Shown: positions 49,801 to 61,300 of the stretch, one piece after another | Numbering within the stretch: the stretch's first letter is position 1 | Layout: every line of letters starts with the position of its first letter | Assembly: GCF_018143015.1 (NCBI RefSeq) | Contig: NC_054746.1 | Coordinates: 36,116,830-36,180,829 of the forward strand | From: Lytechinus variegatus | Taxonomy: Eukaryota; Echinodermata; Echinoidea; Temnopleuroida; Toxopneustidae | Reading direction: 5' to 3' | DNA: 64,000 nt | Translations under genes and position numbers: made by a program | The notes under the pieces: model-generated | The model's database searches: none | What the model saw: the letters and a program-made list of their open reading frames with translations, nothing else | Told to the model about the DNA's origin: nothing

Positions 49801-51836
49801 AATCTAGATTGTAAAAAAAAAACACAATAAATATGTTATTTCAATCTTCAATTCAGTATTAATTTCTAAAACCAATAAAAAAAATGTAAGAACCCTACAC
49901 TGTAAAAAAAAATGGGTCAATTTTGACCAGCACGAGGGTGATTATGTGCCCAACCTTTTTTGGGCAGTATTTTACCAAATGCGGGAAGTATATTGTCCAG
50001 TAAGGTTAAAAAAAATAAGCAGCAATTGTTTTTGAATTGCCTCTCATCACACTTGATATTATAAAAATGCCCCAAAGAAATGCCCAATGTTGGTTGGATA
50101 CATAATTACCCTCATGGAGCATATTTACCCAGTAGTTTTAAGAGTGTAAAGAACGTTAATGCTATCTAATCATTTGCGACGTATTGGCTTTCAATTCACA
50201 TTGCCATGGTGATTGTTCTCATGCAAGTCGGAATGGTCATTGAAAATGGTATTTTATCTGTAATGCTTTATCAGATTTGGGAAAAAAAAAATAAATTACT
50301 TATAGAGGGAACCAAAGTTGCTCTACACTCTACAAAAGGTTTACCCAATATTGGGTAAAAGGGGAACATGCATGTTGGTTGGGTAAAAAGGTTACCAAAT
50401 ATTTTGTAAAATTTACGCAATGTTGCGTTGAAATAGCCCAACATGGGGTAAAAAAATATATATACCCAGCAAACATGCATGTTCCCTTTCTACCCACTAT
50501 TAAGTAAAATTTTACTCAGCCGTGTTTTTTAGAGAGTATGGAGGTCACACATCGGACCATCCTTTGATTTTTAGAATAAGTATTAGAAAATAGAAAAAAA
50601 AGAAGAAAAAGATGAAAAAAGGAGGAACAAAGAAAGTTATGAAAAGGAGTTAGACTGGCAGTGTAATAACAATAAGTATATTAAATGAAATAATCATCAT
50701 CTTAGCGCAAAATAGCGAAATTACATGTACATTGATCATAAACTATGTACGATCATGGATTGGTATAAAGGCCCCATATAAATATCCCTCTTTTCTTATC
50801 TGAAAAGAAATCAATTTCACTTTTAAGTCATTACGCCCGGAACGCCCCACTCCCACCACCGTTGTATCATTCTGGCGTCGCCCTGGGGAGAATTATTCAA
50901 ATGTACATCCTTAAAGGGATAGTCCGGGCTGAAAATATTTATATCTAAATAAATAGAGTAAAATTCATAGAGAAAAATGCTAAAGGTCAAAGTCGGATAA
51001 CCGACAAATAACGAAGTTATTGAATTTCAAAGATTTGCATTATTCCAGTGAAACAGTTCTACACATGTCTTCATAAATATTCATTAGGTGGGCTGATGAT
51101 GCCATATCCCCACTTGTTCTTTTGTATTTTAATATATAAAATTAGGTTTATTAAAAATTTGTCTACTAAGAAATAAAATAATTGGATTTATAACTTATTA
51201 AGTGGATGTGTTATTTATTGACACAACTTATTTCATCATAATGGAGACACATCATTTACACATGTATGAAAAATTGAAAGAATTATGATTTCATGTAATA
51301 ACATAAGAAAAGGGAAATTGGGGATGTGAAATCATCAGCCCACCTAAATTCATGACGATGTGCATATGACTGTTTTCACAAAAAATTGATAAACTTTGAA
51401 ATTCAGTAACTTTGTTATTTATCTGCTTTTGATGAAATTTTCAGCATTGTCTTTTGTGAATTTTACTCTATTTATTTAGACATAAATTTTTTCAGCCCGG
51501 ACCATCCCTTCAATATTGCAGAAGTGGAAGGTAAAATGCAAATTTGACGTAGGAAATGAGGACATTTTATACAAAAGCCCTTTAAACATTTAATAATTTA
51601 ACGAAGTCGGTGAATCATTAGTTCCCTTTCATTTTAACTATTTGCATTTTAAATAAAATACCTGACATTGCAGAAGCAAAATGGAGTAAAAATGCATATT
51701 TCTTATTTTTCTTTTCAAAGTCTTAATATTCTGTAACACATGTTTGGTTTCAAAAAGAGACATGAATCATGCAATACTTACGGTCGAAAAGTTCCTTAGA
51801 AGTTGGTTCAACTACAACACACGAATTGGAAGACAT
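43843..51836 (-). CDS. SLC51A: Gene B: organic solute transporter subunit alpha-like protein (SLC51A family), 409 aa, 7 coding exons
   Basis: Paralogue of gene A with the same exon plan. Coding exons (minus strand): 51836-51782, 49803-49643, 49028-48955, 48244-48086, 47565-47454, 44920-44668, 44258-43843. The frame is open for 1230 nt, junctions are GT-AG and the intron phases (1,0,2,2,0,1) match gene A exactly. The N-terminus is only about 19 residues before the first membrane segment, against about 41 in A. Landmarks: IPR (84-86), a Y-Q-F-L-M-L segment, a reduced cysteine patch C138/C142 before LPKP, VPCDYP, and a final E-M-L-V-F-I segment ending FFFRKR (to residue 296). The tail (297-409) is hydrophilic: Ser/Asn-rich, then strongly acidic (EEEYEYQDRDEND), unlike A's tail. 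Human OSTalpha has a similar E-x-F-L segment ending in Arg/Lys at this point. A possible minus-strand ATTAAA signal lies at 43775-43780. Function is inferred from the family. Confidence 0.9.
45080..45525 (-). repeat. Diverged reverse copy of the 15-kb repeat family in gene B intron 5-6 region
   Basis: On the minus strand it reads TAAACAATAACTGATGCAAG then GCCAAGCGCGAGCAATTT, matching the tandem units at 15.3-15.85 kb. It also has CCCCCCC-AAAAAAA junctions at both ends and ends near CCACTGCCACTG. It lies upstream (in gene direction) of gene B exon 6. Confidence 0.45.
46094..46682. mobile_element. TTAA-type foldback element, copy 2, inverted, in gene B intron 5
   Basis: It begins AGGACAAGTCCACCCCAAC and ends GGGGTAGACTTGACCT followed by TTAA. 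The whole is the reverse complement of 39806-40337, including GCAAATGAGGAGACTGATGA (copy 1 has its complement). The left flank is ATAA rather than TTAA, one base off. It lies between exons 5 and 6 of gene B. Confidence 0.7.
46905..46975 (+). repeat. Possible non-LTR retrotransposon 3' tail in gene B intron 5
   Basis: CGCATTTCGGCCTTAAAGCA is followed by TTTTTATTAATAAACCATCT and a short (ATCT)n tail. Confidence 0.35.
47025..47362. mobile_element. Foldback element built of GGTCTAAT-type repeats, in gene B intron 5
   Basis: The left half repeats a roughly 20-bp unit (CATTTGGTCTAAT, CATTCCGTCTAT, CATTTCGTCTAA). The right half carries its complement (ATTAGACGAAATGG, AATTAGACCATGTGG), so both direct and inverted repeats are present. 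The left end GCCAACTCCTCCACTCACC is mirrored in the right half. It is homologous to 61058-61424 in gene C. Confidence 0.65.
47880..47995 (+). repeat. (GGTT)n-type repeat in gene B intron 4
   Basis: GGTTGGTTGGTTGGTTGGCT and spaced GGTTG units. The G/T-rich strand bias starts further upstream at about 47640. Confidence 0.75.
48361..48594. mobile_element. MITE with TA target duplication in gene B intron 3
   Basis: TA|CACTGCAAAAAC at the left and GTTTTTGCAATG|TA at the right are inverted repeats. TCTATATATGTCCA (left) and TGGACATATATAGA (right) continue the pairing. Repeats of GGTGTTG and AACACCA fill the interior. 234 bp, no coding potential. Confidence 0.7.
49898..50146. mobile_element. MITE copy 2 of a 250-bp family, TA target duplication, in gene B intron 1
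   Basis: It begins TA|CACTGTAAAAAAA and ends TTTTAAGAGTG|TA. Its interior matches the copy at 12644-12893 over nearly its whole length. The TA duplication suggests the Tc1/mariner class. It lies about 95 bp upstream of gene B exon 2. Confidence 0.7.
50326..50536. mobile_element. Palindromic MITE in gene B intron 1
   Basis: TA precedes CACTCTACAAAAGG, and TA follows an end resembling GAGAG. GGGAACATGCATGTTGG in the left half pairs with AAACATGCATGTTCCC in the right half, so most of the 211 bp folds on itself. Confidence 0.55.
50915..51509. mobile_element. TTAA-type foldback element, related subfamily, in gene B intron 1
   Basis: TTAA|AGGGATAGTCCGGGCTG at the left is inverse to CAGCCCGGACCATCCCT|TCAA at the right. 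Arms include AAATAAATAGAGTAAAATTCA paired with TGAATTTTACTCTATTTATT. The general plan matches the copies at 39.8 and 46.1 kb, but the sequence is different. Confidence 0.65.
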
Positions 51837-51854
51837 GGTTTAAAGTTGTTCACA
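51837..51854 (-). other. 5'UTR part of gene B first coding exon
   Basis: A minus-strand acceptor (TTTTTTTCTTACAG, last base 51855) precedes the gene B ATG by 18 nt. As in gene A, the coding start is in an exon with an upstream 5'UTR intron. The upstream exon was not found. Confidence 0.6.
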
Positions 51855-52982
51855 CTGTAAGAAAAAAATTGTTTTCTTGAATGATAGTTCTCGATCGTTG
51901 GTTCTGATATAAGAATAATGCAGATTAAACATGGTTCAAATTTGCATGAATGTCAAATTGGGCTATATCTTGAACAATAATTTTACAGGCATGAATTCAA
52001 GTGCATATAGCTTATTCCGATCAAGATATATATAATTAATCACACTTTTATTTGATATTGGGAAATACAGAAAGAAATAAGTTAAACTCCTGCTTTTTAT
52101 TTACATACACGGAAGTTTTAATCCCGTAAGATCAATACAATAGCCATTAATACTACACCATCAACTTTGCAAATACTACTGTGGTTTTGCATATGCCCGA
52201 TTCGAGAGCAATTAACAGATTTAAATTCCGATTCTAATGAAGCACAGTTAATTGAGTGGTATAATTCAGATTGCACTTGTAGTTAGCGACTTGAAAGGCA
52301 ATATTTTATAGCGGATGTTTAATTGTATATATTCAGAGTCCTCTGTTTCTTTATGCAAAACTACCCCCAAAATGCGTCATTCAGAAACAATTCATTTAAG
52401 GAATTTAGTAGAGACAATATAACTTAAAATGACTCAAATGTTTTATTGGTGTTGAGTTTCCACCAGATGATAAAGAACGCATTTATAACACAATACCTCC
52501 GCTTATAATTCTTGTTATTAATAGGCTCATTTGTAAAGAATTTGTGCAACTTATATTATCCAGTAGCCTCCAATGGATATAGATTTTATACAATAGCTTC
52601 AACCATTCCGAAATTCACAATTTAAATAGGAGAAAATTACTTTAATTTACTCTTAAAAGAATAAGATGAGAGTCAGAATAATTTAAATGACTTAACTAAC
52701 ATAACCACCAGTTGCCGATATGATTAAAGAAAATAAGACCTCTTTCTAAACGAAGACATCGCCAAATCATTAGACCCCCTTAAACATGTTAAGTAAATGT
52801 TTAGACTTTACTTTGCCTACTGCATGCCTGTAGCAAACCATTGTGTTTTTACATCGGTTTTGAGGTAAATTTATGTCAATAATTAAAGCAAATGAAAATC
52901 CTGAAACGTTTTTTTTTAATCTTAATCTAAAAAAAACGCGGGAATAGATGTATCGAAAATCATGAGTAATCATGATGAAGGA

Positions 52983-53058
52983 GGTGCCGTGGCCGAGTGG
53001 TCTAAAGGCGCCTGGCTATACATGGAAAGTCCGGGGTTCGATCTCTGGCCGCGGCACC
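52983..53058 (+). tRNA. tRNA-like sequence, Leu/Ser type, probably a pseudogene or SINE head
   Basis: It starts GGTGCCGTGGCCGAGTGG (box A fits exactly) and contains GGGGTTCGATCTC (box B with changes). It ends CGGCACC, pairing perfectly with the first seven bases. The first and last 12 bases can pair almost completely, longer than a normal acceptor stem. The anticodon arm does not form a clean 5-bp stem with a 7-nt loop, so no anticodon is assigned. The D-arm is like tRNA-Leu or tRNA-Ser, but the long variable arm is missing. A functional tRNA is unlikely. Confidence 0.45.
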
Positions 53059-54237
53059 TATGCGCGTTTGCAAGGCATTTAAATCTACAATGCTCTTTTA
53101 TCTTGCTTTCAAATAAATGGAAATTCTACATAGTAACTAAAAAACAAATAATTTATAAGCAACTTATAGGGAATGAATTACTTACGAATTATTAAATTCA
53201 TACAGAAATAGATATGCCTACTACATTATGTGGAACTTTCATCTCACTTTGAATTATATGTAGATCAAGTATGATATTTACATTTTGGCTGACATTTGAT
53301 TCCCCCGATCTGTTAGATTTCTTTAGATATTTCTAGTCTGAAAAAGTTAGCCATACAAAATAATAAGAGGTAGGCATACATCGATTGTTATTGTACTTTT
53401 GCTTGCTTAAAATCAATCAATGTCCAAAGGGAAAAATACTTTTGTAGTTTGAACAGTATAGCGGGGATATATATTTTTCTTGAAGCACTATTTGATATTT
53501 AAACTGTTCAAACTGGATGTATTTGCTGTTCATGCCATACGATTGCAACCACCTTGTAATTTCATGAATTTTGCTAACGTATAATGTGAAAAAAAAAAAT
53601 GAAAATGAAAAGAACCATTCAAAGTTTAAAAAGAATGTGTGTGTGTGTTTGATGGCCACAACGGACAACATTAATTGGTAATACATCATTATATTTTAGA
53701 TGATATATTTAGTGCAATGATTAAGGCAGAATTTAACAACAGGTAATGGTTCAAATATTCGAGCAATAAGAATTAAAATTTTACATAATCGAAGTGTATT
53801 AAAACTTATTGCAGCAATTATATTAATCCGTATGTATAAGTATATATACTACTTGGTATAAAAGTAATATAAAAATCGCACACGAACAAATGAAACAAAA
53901 CAAACAACCCCCCAAGGGTCTATGAGATGTCAAATTTCGTTTAGATAATTATATTCCATTCAATTTTCACTGCATTTATCTTTATTTTCTGCGGAATTTA
54001 TGGAATTGGCTATATGAAATGAATCCGTATCAATAAATCACTAGCGAAATCAAAATGATGTTATTAAGAAAGGAATTTCGTTTTAGATGTAGCGGCTTCT
54101 GAGATGACAACATGTAGCCTTAATTCACCAAGCCTTAATTCTTTATAAGTTCAAAAAATTTCTCCAAGATAACCATTGAATTTAACTCTTCATCACTTTT
54201 TTTTAATCAAACAAGATTATCATGTCACGTACACTTT

Positions 54238-54600
54238 TCCATCTCTTTCGTTAATCGGGAGGTCCGTCTTTGAGTGCTGGGGCTGGATTCTGGAGACCTT
54301 TAATCTCTCTTTTTCTTATTTCCTTTTCTATTTTAGTTTTCCCTATTTCCTTTTGATTTAACTGGTTCATGCTCAAGTTGATATTTTGATTTTTATATGC
54401 TATGCAACTACAAGAATAGGAGGCTGCACTTTACAAGCTCCGCTTTTTAGCAGCAGCCTCCATTTCCAACCTGATATGCAATAATCTTGAATATAATTTT
54501 TTGTACAGGGATACTTGAAATATGTTTTGTTTTTATATGTCAAAATGTACAAAACAAACTGTAATTGTTGAAAATGGAAATAAACGAAATGAAATGTACA
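54238..54600 (+). repeat. Possible non-LTR retrotransposon 3' end
   Basis: The sequence passes through TACAAGCTCCGCTTTTTAGC, TTTTTTGTACAGGGATACTT and GTTGAAAATGGAAATAAACG, ending in GAAATGAAATG. A polyadenylation-like AATAAA followed by a short tandem tail fits a 5'-truncated LINE. No ORF of its own is left. Confidence 0.4.
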
Positions 54601-57600
54601 ATAATGAATGCTTGGATTTTATTCACTGACAACACGCTCAACTTATGTAGACAGGAGAAAGTGAAGGCATTACTCTTCTTTACTCGAGCCAGTACCAGTT
54701 CAAGTCTTTTTTTTCCAAAAATCAGATTATCTTCCTATAAAACCTCGCATGTTTAAACAAATTTCAAATTCCAATTTGATCAAATCTGATTAATAGTTTA
54801 CAACACATTTGAGTGAACTACAGTCATGCATCTCGGGTATATTCATTTAAACCTTTTCATGTTTACATTACAAATATAAATGAAAATGGAAGAAATAAAT
54901 ACCTTTTGACGAGGAAGAAATACTCTAGCAGCAATAAGCAGGCAGTGGAAAGAAAGCAACCTCTCTAAATAACAAAAAACCGTGACCTGATTAATTGCAA
55001 GACTCCGGATAAACGTTTGTCGGTGTTACACAATTCATTCGACTATAAAAGGATGCAACATCTAAACATGTCTTAGTTTTTCTGTCTGATTTATTCGGTC
55101 AACGCAGAATTCAAACTCATCAAGAGATGAAAGAATGACAAATTAGATCAGACTCACCAAGACAAAATGAAACAAATCTTGATCTGCATTTGCTGAAATA
55201 CCTCGGTATTTATTCGAATTCGATGGCAAATATCGGGGGGGGGGGGGGCTCTATATACTTGAACTGTGTCGTGCGAGGCTATGTCATAAATCATTGTCAC
55301 GAAGGTATCGTTTACTTTTCTACTATCACAGTTTGCCTGCGAGGTGTGGGGGTGAATGGTTTATGGCATACAATGAAATACTTATCCGTGGACATTTATA
55401 GATTTTTATTCTCATTTAGTCTGTATTTAGGAATGCGAGATTCTCTGTTATTTCCTTTGATCTAATTTCTTCCTAAATTATATAGATTTTCCTTTCCTAG
55501 TAATAGAAGGTATTTCGAGATTGAGAAGTAATTGTCTATTTTAATTAACAATTACTGGGTCTTGCATTTCAAGTTAGAAAAGGAAACATTTTTCCTAATG
55601 ATTAGAAGACGAATTTCGTTATTTCATTTAAATATTGTCAAAGAGTAGACTTATAGTTCTTTATTTAGTTAATATTTTTGCGGAAAACTGAAAAATTATA
55701 TTCATGTATTCCATGGTGGGTGACACCATGATTTCCTTGGGCACAGTTTTTCGTCAAAATTTCTGACATCCCTACCCCCCCAAAAAAAGGGAAATAAACA
55801 AAAATTCATCACTCTTAATCACATCCCTTGACGCTGGATGACTGGGGTATACAGTTTTGTCACACAAATTTCCAGTATCATTAAAAACAAACACACATAT
55901 TTTTCCTGCCCCCACCAGCCGTGAGTTGACTTACCTTCCTTGTCTAAAATTTAAATACAACAATGGCGTGATAAGCTCAGATGCCTAATAAACGAATATC
56001 ATATAAGGGAGCATACTGAATGAAAACCAAATAATGAAAGCATTTTTGGATATTGCGATGGTGAGTTTTTCAAAACTTTTTTTTTCATTTTAATAAAATG
56101 TCATAAAAATATTAATCGAAAAACATTATCATAAAATGCATATGTATAACGCCACATTTTCACCTGGATAATCCAATTCCAACCCGCAAAAATGATAACA
56201 TAAAAGACGGTCGAACACTCAAGATTTTTCAAATCAACATGATTAAAGCTATTAATTCTGCATTTTATTTAGGTCTAAACTTCAATGCTAAATAAAAATG
56301 AGGAAAGAATCAAAATCTTATAAAATTTTTAAACTTGTATAATCTCTAGTTTTTCAGTAACATTTTAAATTCTGTGAATTCATTTTTGTTGGTACTTAAC
56401 CTAATATATATAAAATGTAAAAAGTATTGAATAGTTGATAATTGAACAAAATCTGTGTTACTTTTCTATATCTAACCCCCCCCCCCCAAAAAAAAGAAAA
56501 CATATATGCAGATAGAGGCCGTGGAACGATTTTGAAATGTGGGAGGGGCTGAGCTAAAAGTGGGAGTGGTGTCGGGAAGAAAGTGGAAGGCTGAAGCCCC
56601 ACCCCCTCCCTCCCTTTTCCCGCTCCGCGGCGACCCCTGGAGAGACGTACATTTGAGTACTATACACGAATGAAAAAAAAAATATTAAACAGAGTATTTA
56701 TTTCAAAGGACGCGGTCATGGCTGTGGGAAGCGGTTTATTATTCTCCACAGGCAGCATCCCAGGTAATTTGGAAGATTTTTTTTAGCTTTTTAAATTTCT
56801 CGGGACCAATTTCATCTCCATTTTGTAGTGAAGCCCTTTTTTTTTTTGCTTTTCAAATTTACATCAACACCTCCAGTAAAAACAGCGATTCCTAGTGCCT
56901 TGAGGATGATATAGGCCCTCGAACACATCTAATTCAAGTGAAATGGTGTTGGAAAATTCTAGGGTCAAACAATGCATGGCACGAAACAAAATAGAATGTT
57001 GAACTAGCCAGGTTTCAATCATGTCAGACCTTCGTCATATAATGTACGTTTGATTCGATTTAAAACTGATATTTGAAAAAGAAAAAGCCATGTACTTCTA
57101 AGTTCCAACTCTCCTACCCCCTCCCCCCAACAAACAAGCAAACAAATAACAAAACAGTGAGACCCCTGACACGTCATATTCCAGAATAATAGTACCTTAA
57201 TTTTCTACAAAGTCAAGATTGCTTTCAATTACACTTTCTTTTGATAATTAACCATGTTCTCGATGAAAAGGCTATTCCAAAACAATATATTCTAAAACTC
57301 TAAAGAGTTCGAAAGACCTGATAATGAAGAAAAAAGAGAAAGAAAAAGGAGAAAGGACTATTTGTAGGAATTCATGTACAAGATACATATCTCATCGGCG
57401 TAATACAAGCGCGAAGCGCCAACCATTTTTTTAATGTATCCTCTCCTAGAAAGGGACATTTTAATGATTGTTTGTAAAAATCAATAAAGAGGATTTGTAT
57501 CTCCCTTACAAGTGATGAAAGCTTTCATTTGACAATTAAACAGAAAAATATGTATTTCAGAACTGCTTGTATGACGTATCAAAATGCAAACCTGCGGCGA

Positions 57601-58059
57601 GAGATGAAAAATTATACTTTGCGTTTGAAAATTAATATTTTAAGGACTGTTTGTTGGCATTCTTGAAGACAACATCACTGATCACAAATTTGGCAGGAAT
57701 ATTCATCCCTTGGTAAAGACATCATTCATTTTCTCAATAAGTTGGAAACAGCATCACCATAGGACAGGGGTATAAATCACATTCAGTGGTATCCCTTTTC
57801 TGTGCCTTTATTCATTTGCCCTTTTCTTCTCGCTTTTGTTTTTGGTTTTTTTTCTTTATTTGCGCCCCAAAGTTCAATTTTTTGCCCCCCCCCTCAAGTT
57901 GCCCCATCCATCTATAGATAATTTCACTGGGGTGCTATCGGGAAATTAATTCAATGTTCAAAGTAGGACGTCTTTCATAGCAGTATGTATACATTTTGAT
58001 TGATTTTGTCATAAAGGATTTATTTTTTATTATATTTTTTGTAGATAGAACCTACGGAT

Positions 58060-58240
58060 CCGGTGCAGGTGTTTTATGAAAGTTGTCAGCTTCTCAGTCC
58101 TGACAATTAATAAAAAGGTTGAAATCCACGGAGCTGGTTGGCTAAGATGCACTGGCCTCTGGCTGTTACTATGGTAACTGTCGGAGAAAAATGCAGCTTG
58201 TCAGTGCTGACAACTTTGATAAACTTTAATAACTTGTACT
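58060..58240. repeat. Diverged copy of the 34-kb palindrome family upstream of gene C
   Basis: GTTACTATGGTAACTGTCGG followed by TGCAGCTTGTCAG, and GTTGGCTAAGATGCACTGGC, match the arm of the 33971-34258 element (GATTGGCTGAGGGGCAC, GTTACCATAGTAACTGTCAG, ACTTGTCGG). The paired arms are AAAGTTGTCAGC (58078) and TGCTGACAACTTT (about 58207-58219). It ends about 45-65 bp before the candidate TATA box of gene C. Confidence 0.5.
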
Positions 58241-58282
58241 TGGGATTGACCTTGGAATTCTTGCATGAGGTTAACAGCTGAT

Positions 58283-58297
58283 TTATAAACCCCGCCC
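58283..58297 (+). promoter_or_regulatory. Candidate core promoter of gene C (TATA-like plus GC box)
   Basis: TTATAAAC at 58283-58290 is followed directly by CCCGCCC at 58291-58297, about 50-60 bp before the gene C ATG. That spacing suits a TATA box with a short 5'UTR, but it is motif evidence only and the start site is not mapped. Confidence 0.35.
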
Positions 58298-58343
58298 ACT
58301 TTAGTTTTTGTGTTTCTGTCAGTATTTAATATCTGTTCTAAAC

Positions 58344-61300
58344 ATGGCATCGCCTTTGAGGAAAATCGGACAGAAAATACTGTCAACCTATTGCAAAAGA
58401 GATCAGAGCATATTACAAAGATTACTCTCAAATGTGAGTATTCGAATAAACCATTAGGAATGTGCATTTATGTGATTCTTTGTGTGCTGTTGCATGTATC
58501 GTTGATACCGAGTCGTTTATTTCAGTCCCATATACTCATATTTCTGTTTGTTGTTGATCACAGATGAATAATGAAAACGCTTCGTCATGCACAGTGCCTC
58601 GATCAAAGGTCAGGTCAGATTAGTTTTGTTGTTATCGTCTGTGGCTATGCATTTTCATTATGCTTGCCTGATGATGTGATCAATAGCTGACATGGCTGAA
58701 TAATTATATCAATCTTCTTTTTTTTCAATTCAAACCTGAGCTGAGCTAACAATTTTTTTGCAATATCAAAATCATATTGGCTTGGGGGGGGGGATTTAAG
58801 AAACATTTTCATATTGTTCATTGAACTTATTTGGAGGACCTGAAGATTTATGGGAACAATAACTGTAGATTAAGTGTAAGTTATTTATTTTATCTTCTGG
58901 TGTTACTGTCACTGTCAGGAGGTGTTTCTTTTATGAACACCTAGATCTAGACGTCTATATCATAGCTCACCTTTCCGATGGCGATGATGAAAATATGTAA
59001 AGTCCTTTTTAAAATTTCAAAGACCCTTTGATCATGTTTGCCCAACATTGTGAAATATACTTCCTGAGTGAAGTGAAGACATCAAAATTTGTATCTCTTT
59101 TGAATCTTTTAAAAATATTTTCAAAAACTTCTTTTTTGGATTCATTGCTCTCGACTTTATGCACCTTGATACAAAGTGGGTACATGTTATATTTTTATTG
59201 TAATCTTGATATTCCAACCACATGATGGTCAGAGAAGGGTGGAATGAAATGGAATTTATAGTTTGACGTAACGTTCAGGCATGGGGAAGGACCTCGAGTT
59301 AATTTCCATTTTTGTAGTTATATGCTGAGTTTATTGATTTTTATATTTTACTGTAATTTCCAGATGTTTGTTTCTTCTTTATTCGCAGGATATCCGCATG
59401 GGATTTGTTGGAATGGTTGGCAAGTAAGTTTTTACTTCTGATTTATCACAAACAGTTCAAACTAAAAATAAATTAGGTCTACATATTGTATTCTATAGTT
59501 CTTTAAAGATGGTTTTGAATGAAGGAGATTATTAAACAAAATATGAACTATATCATGAACACATTTGATGGTTTTGTTTTGTTTTTCTTTTTGCTTAAAA
59601 AGGTTTCATTTTCAAGATATGATTGCTGATTACCCATTTGCCATTGAAGATGAAAAAAGAAAATTAATTCCCTATTCAATCTCCTTATCAAGTAGATATG
59701 AATCTTTAAACAAATATTTTTTTCTCATTATTTTAAGGACACCACTGATTCGATTGAATAAAGTCAGTCAGGAGACTGGATGTGATATTGTGGTGAAAGC
59801 AGAGTTTGCTAATGGCGGGGGCTCAGTAAAAGACAGGGCTGCCCTTTTTCTCATTCAACAGGGCATTGACGAAGGTAAGTGATGCATTATTCAAAACGAT
59901 GTACAGTATCTAAAGTGGTATTCAGTAGATTAAGAAAGAAAGGTTTTTAAAACATTACAAATAATCACTTGGATCAGAACTTTTGTGGGATTGTTTTGTG
60001 TGTTTTATTGTGGTAAGCATTATACCTTATTTTTACTATATGGCCTATTTCTGAAAGGTCAGTATTTAAACATGTTTAAATAAAGGTGAAGAGTAAAGCA
60101 GTGGGTATATAACTTATGTTTCTTTGTCAAGTCATTTGTTTTGGGTTTTTTGCTTCATTTCTTCAGGTCGACTGAAATCTGGCGGTACAGTTGTTGAAGG
60201 AACTGCAGGAAATACAGGTAAATTTAGAATTCTATGCTACTTTTTTCCTTTCATTTTTTTAATTCAGTTATTTGAATAAATGATTAATTGATTAATGAAC
60301 ACTTTCTTCATTTACTGTTCTTTACTGTTACTTATTCAAAGAATTTATGTATTTATTCATTCATTATTTTATTGATATTTACATTTATCTGTTTATTAAT
60401 TTAATTTTTTGTTCATATTCAATTTTCTTTAAATTTTAAGTGAAGACATTCAGATGTTTTCTATTTAATTTCTGTATAGTTTTCAGTATATGTAAATTTA
60501 CCCACCTACCTTTCTACTTACTGACTTATTGATTCACTTTCTCTCTCACTCACTAACTTACTTACTGACTGACTTATTTACTTACTTACGCACTCACTAA
60601 CTCACTCATTTGCTTACTTATTTACTTACTGATAGCCTAAGTTCATAATAGATTAAGATATAATGAACATATACTTTGAGCAACATACAAGTTATTCATC
60701 TATTGTATAATGATATCCTTTTAACTTTCTGTCAGGCATTGGTTTAGCCCATATATGTAATGCCATGGGTTTCAAGTGTGTGATCTATATGCCTAATAAT
60801 CAGAGTCAAGAAAAGATTGACATGCTACGACTCCTTGGTGCTGAAGTCTTTCCTGTTCCTGTTGTGCCTTTTGACGATCCTGATAATTATAACCACCAGG
60901 TCAGTTGCTCTTACTAGACAATACATTCCTATGCTCTATTGTCATGAAAGCTGCTTAAAATTAAGTTAGGTTTTCAGATCATTGTTTTGGATTCTTTCCT
61001 TTTTTTTCAAATTTCAGTCCATATTATATTTGTTAATACAAGTTGTATTGGTAAATTGCAAATTCTTCTATTGCCAACTCATCTACTCATCACATGGTCT
61101 ACCTTCATTTAGTCTAATGCCATTCCATCCATCACAATTTTGTCCAACAACCATTTGGTCCAACAATCATTCAGTCTAATCATCACTAATCACCAGTTCG
61201 TCTGTGATCATCTCTTCTCATAACCAGTTGGTCTAATATGTCTGTCATTTTCGTTTATTTTGCCCAAGTAACACAAATGGTATATAGGCAAAAATTGGAC

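Larger units (their letters stand above)
51855..58059. other. Intergenic region between divergent genes B and C
   Basis: Genes B (minus) and C (plus) face away from each other, so both promoters belong here. Besides the tRNA-like sequence and the possible LINE tail it holds G- and C-runs (55235, 56470, 57885), one GCGCGAAGCGCC repeat unit near 57410 and AT-rich sequence. The upstream 5'UTR exon of gene B was not identified. Confidence 0.45.

Noticed and set aside
54900..55200. Possible 5'UTR exon of gene B
   Set aside because: Several GT-rich sites could serve as minus-strand donors, but none is distinguishable without transcript data.
59565..59737. N-terminal part of the ORF that runs into gene C exon 3
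   Set aside because: The protein family starts at the TPLIRL motif; the upstream residues are intron 2 read-through ending at TTTTAAG/G.
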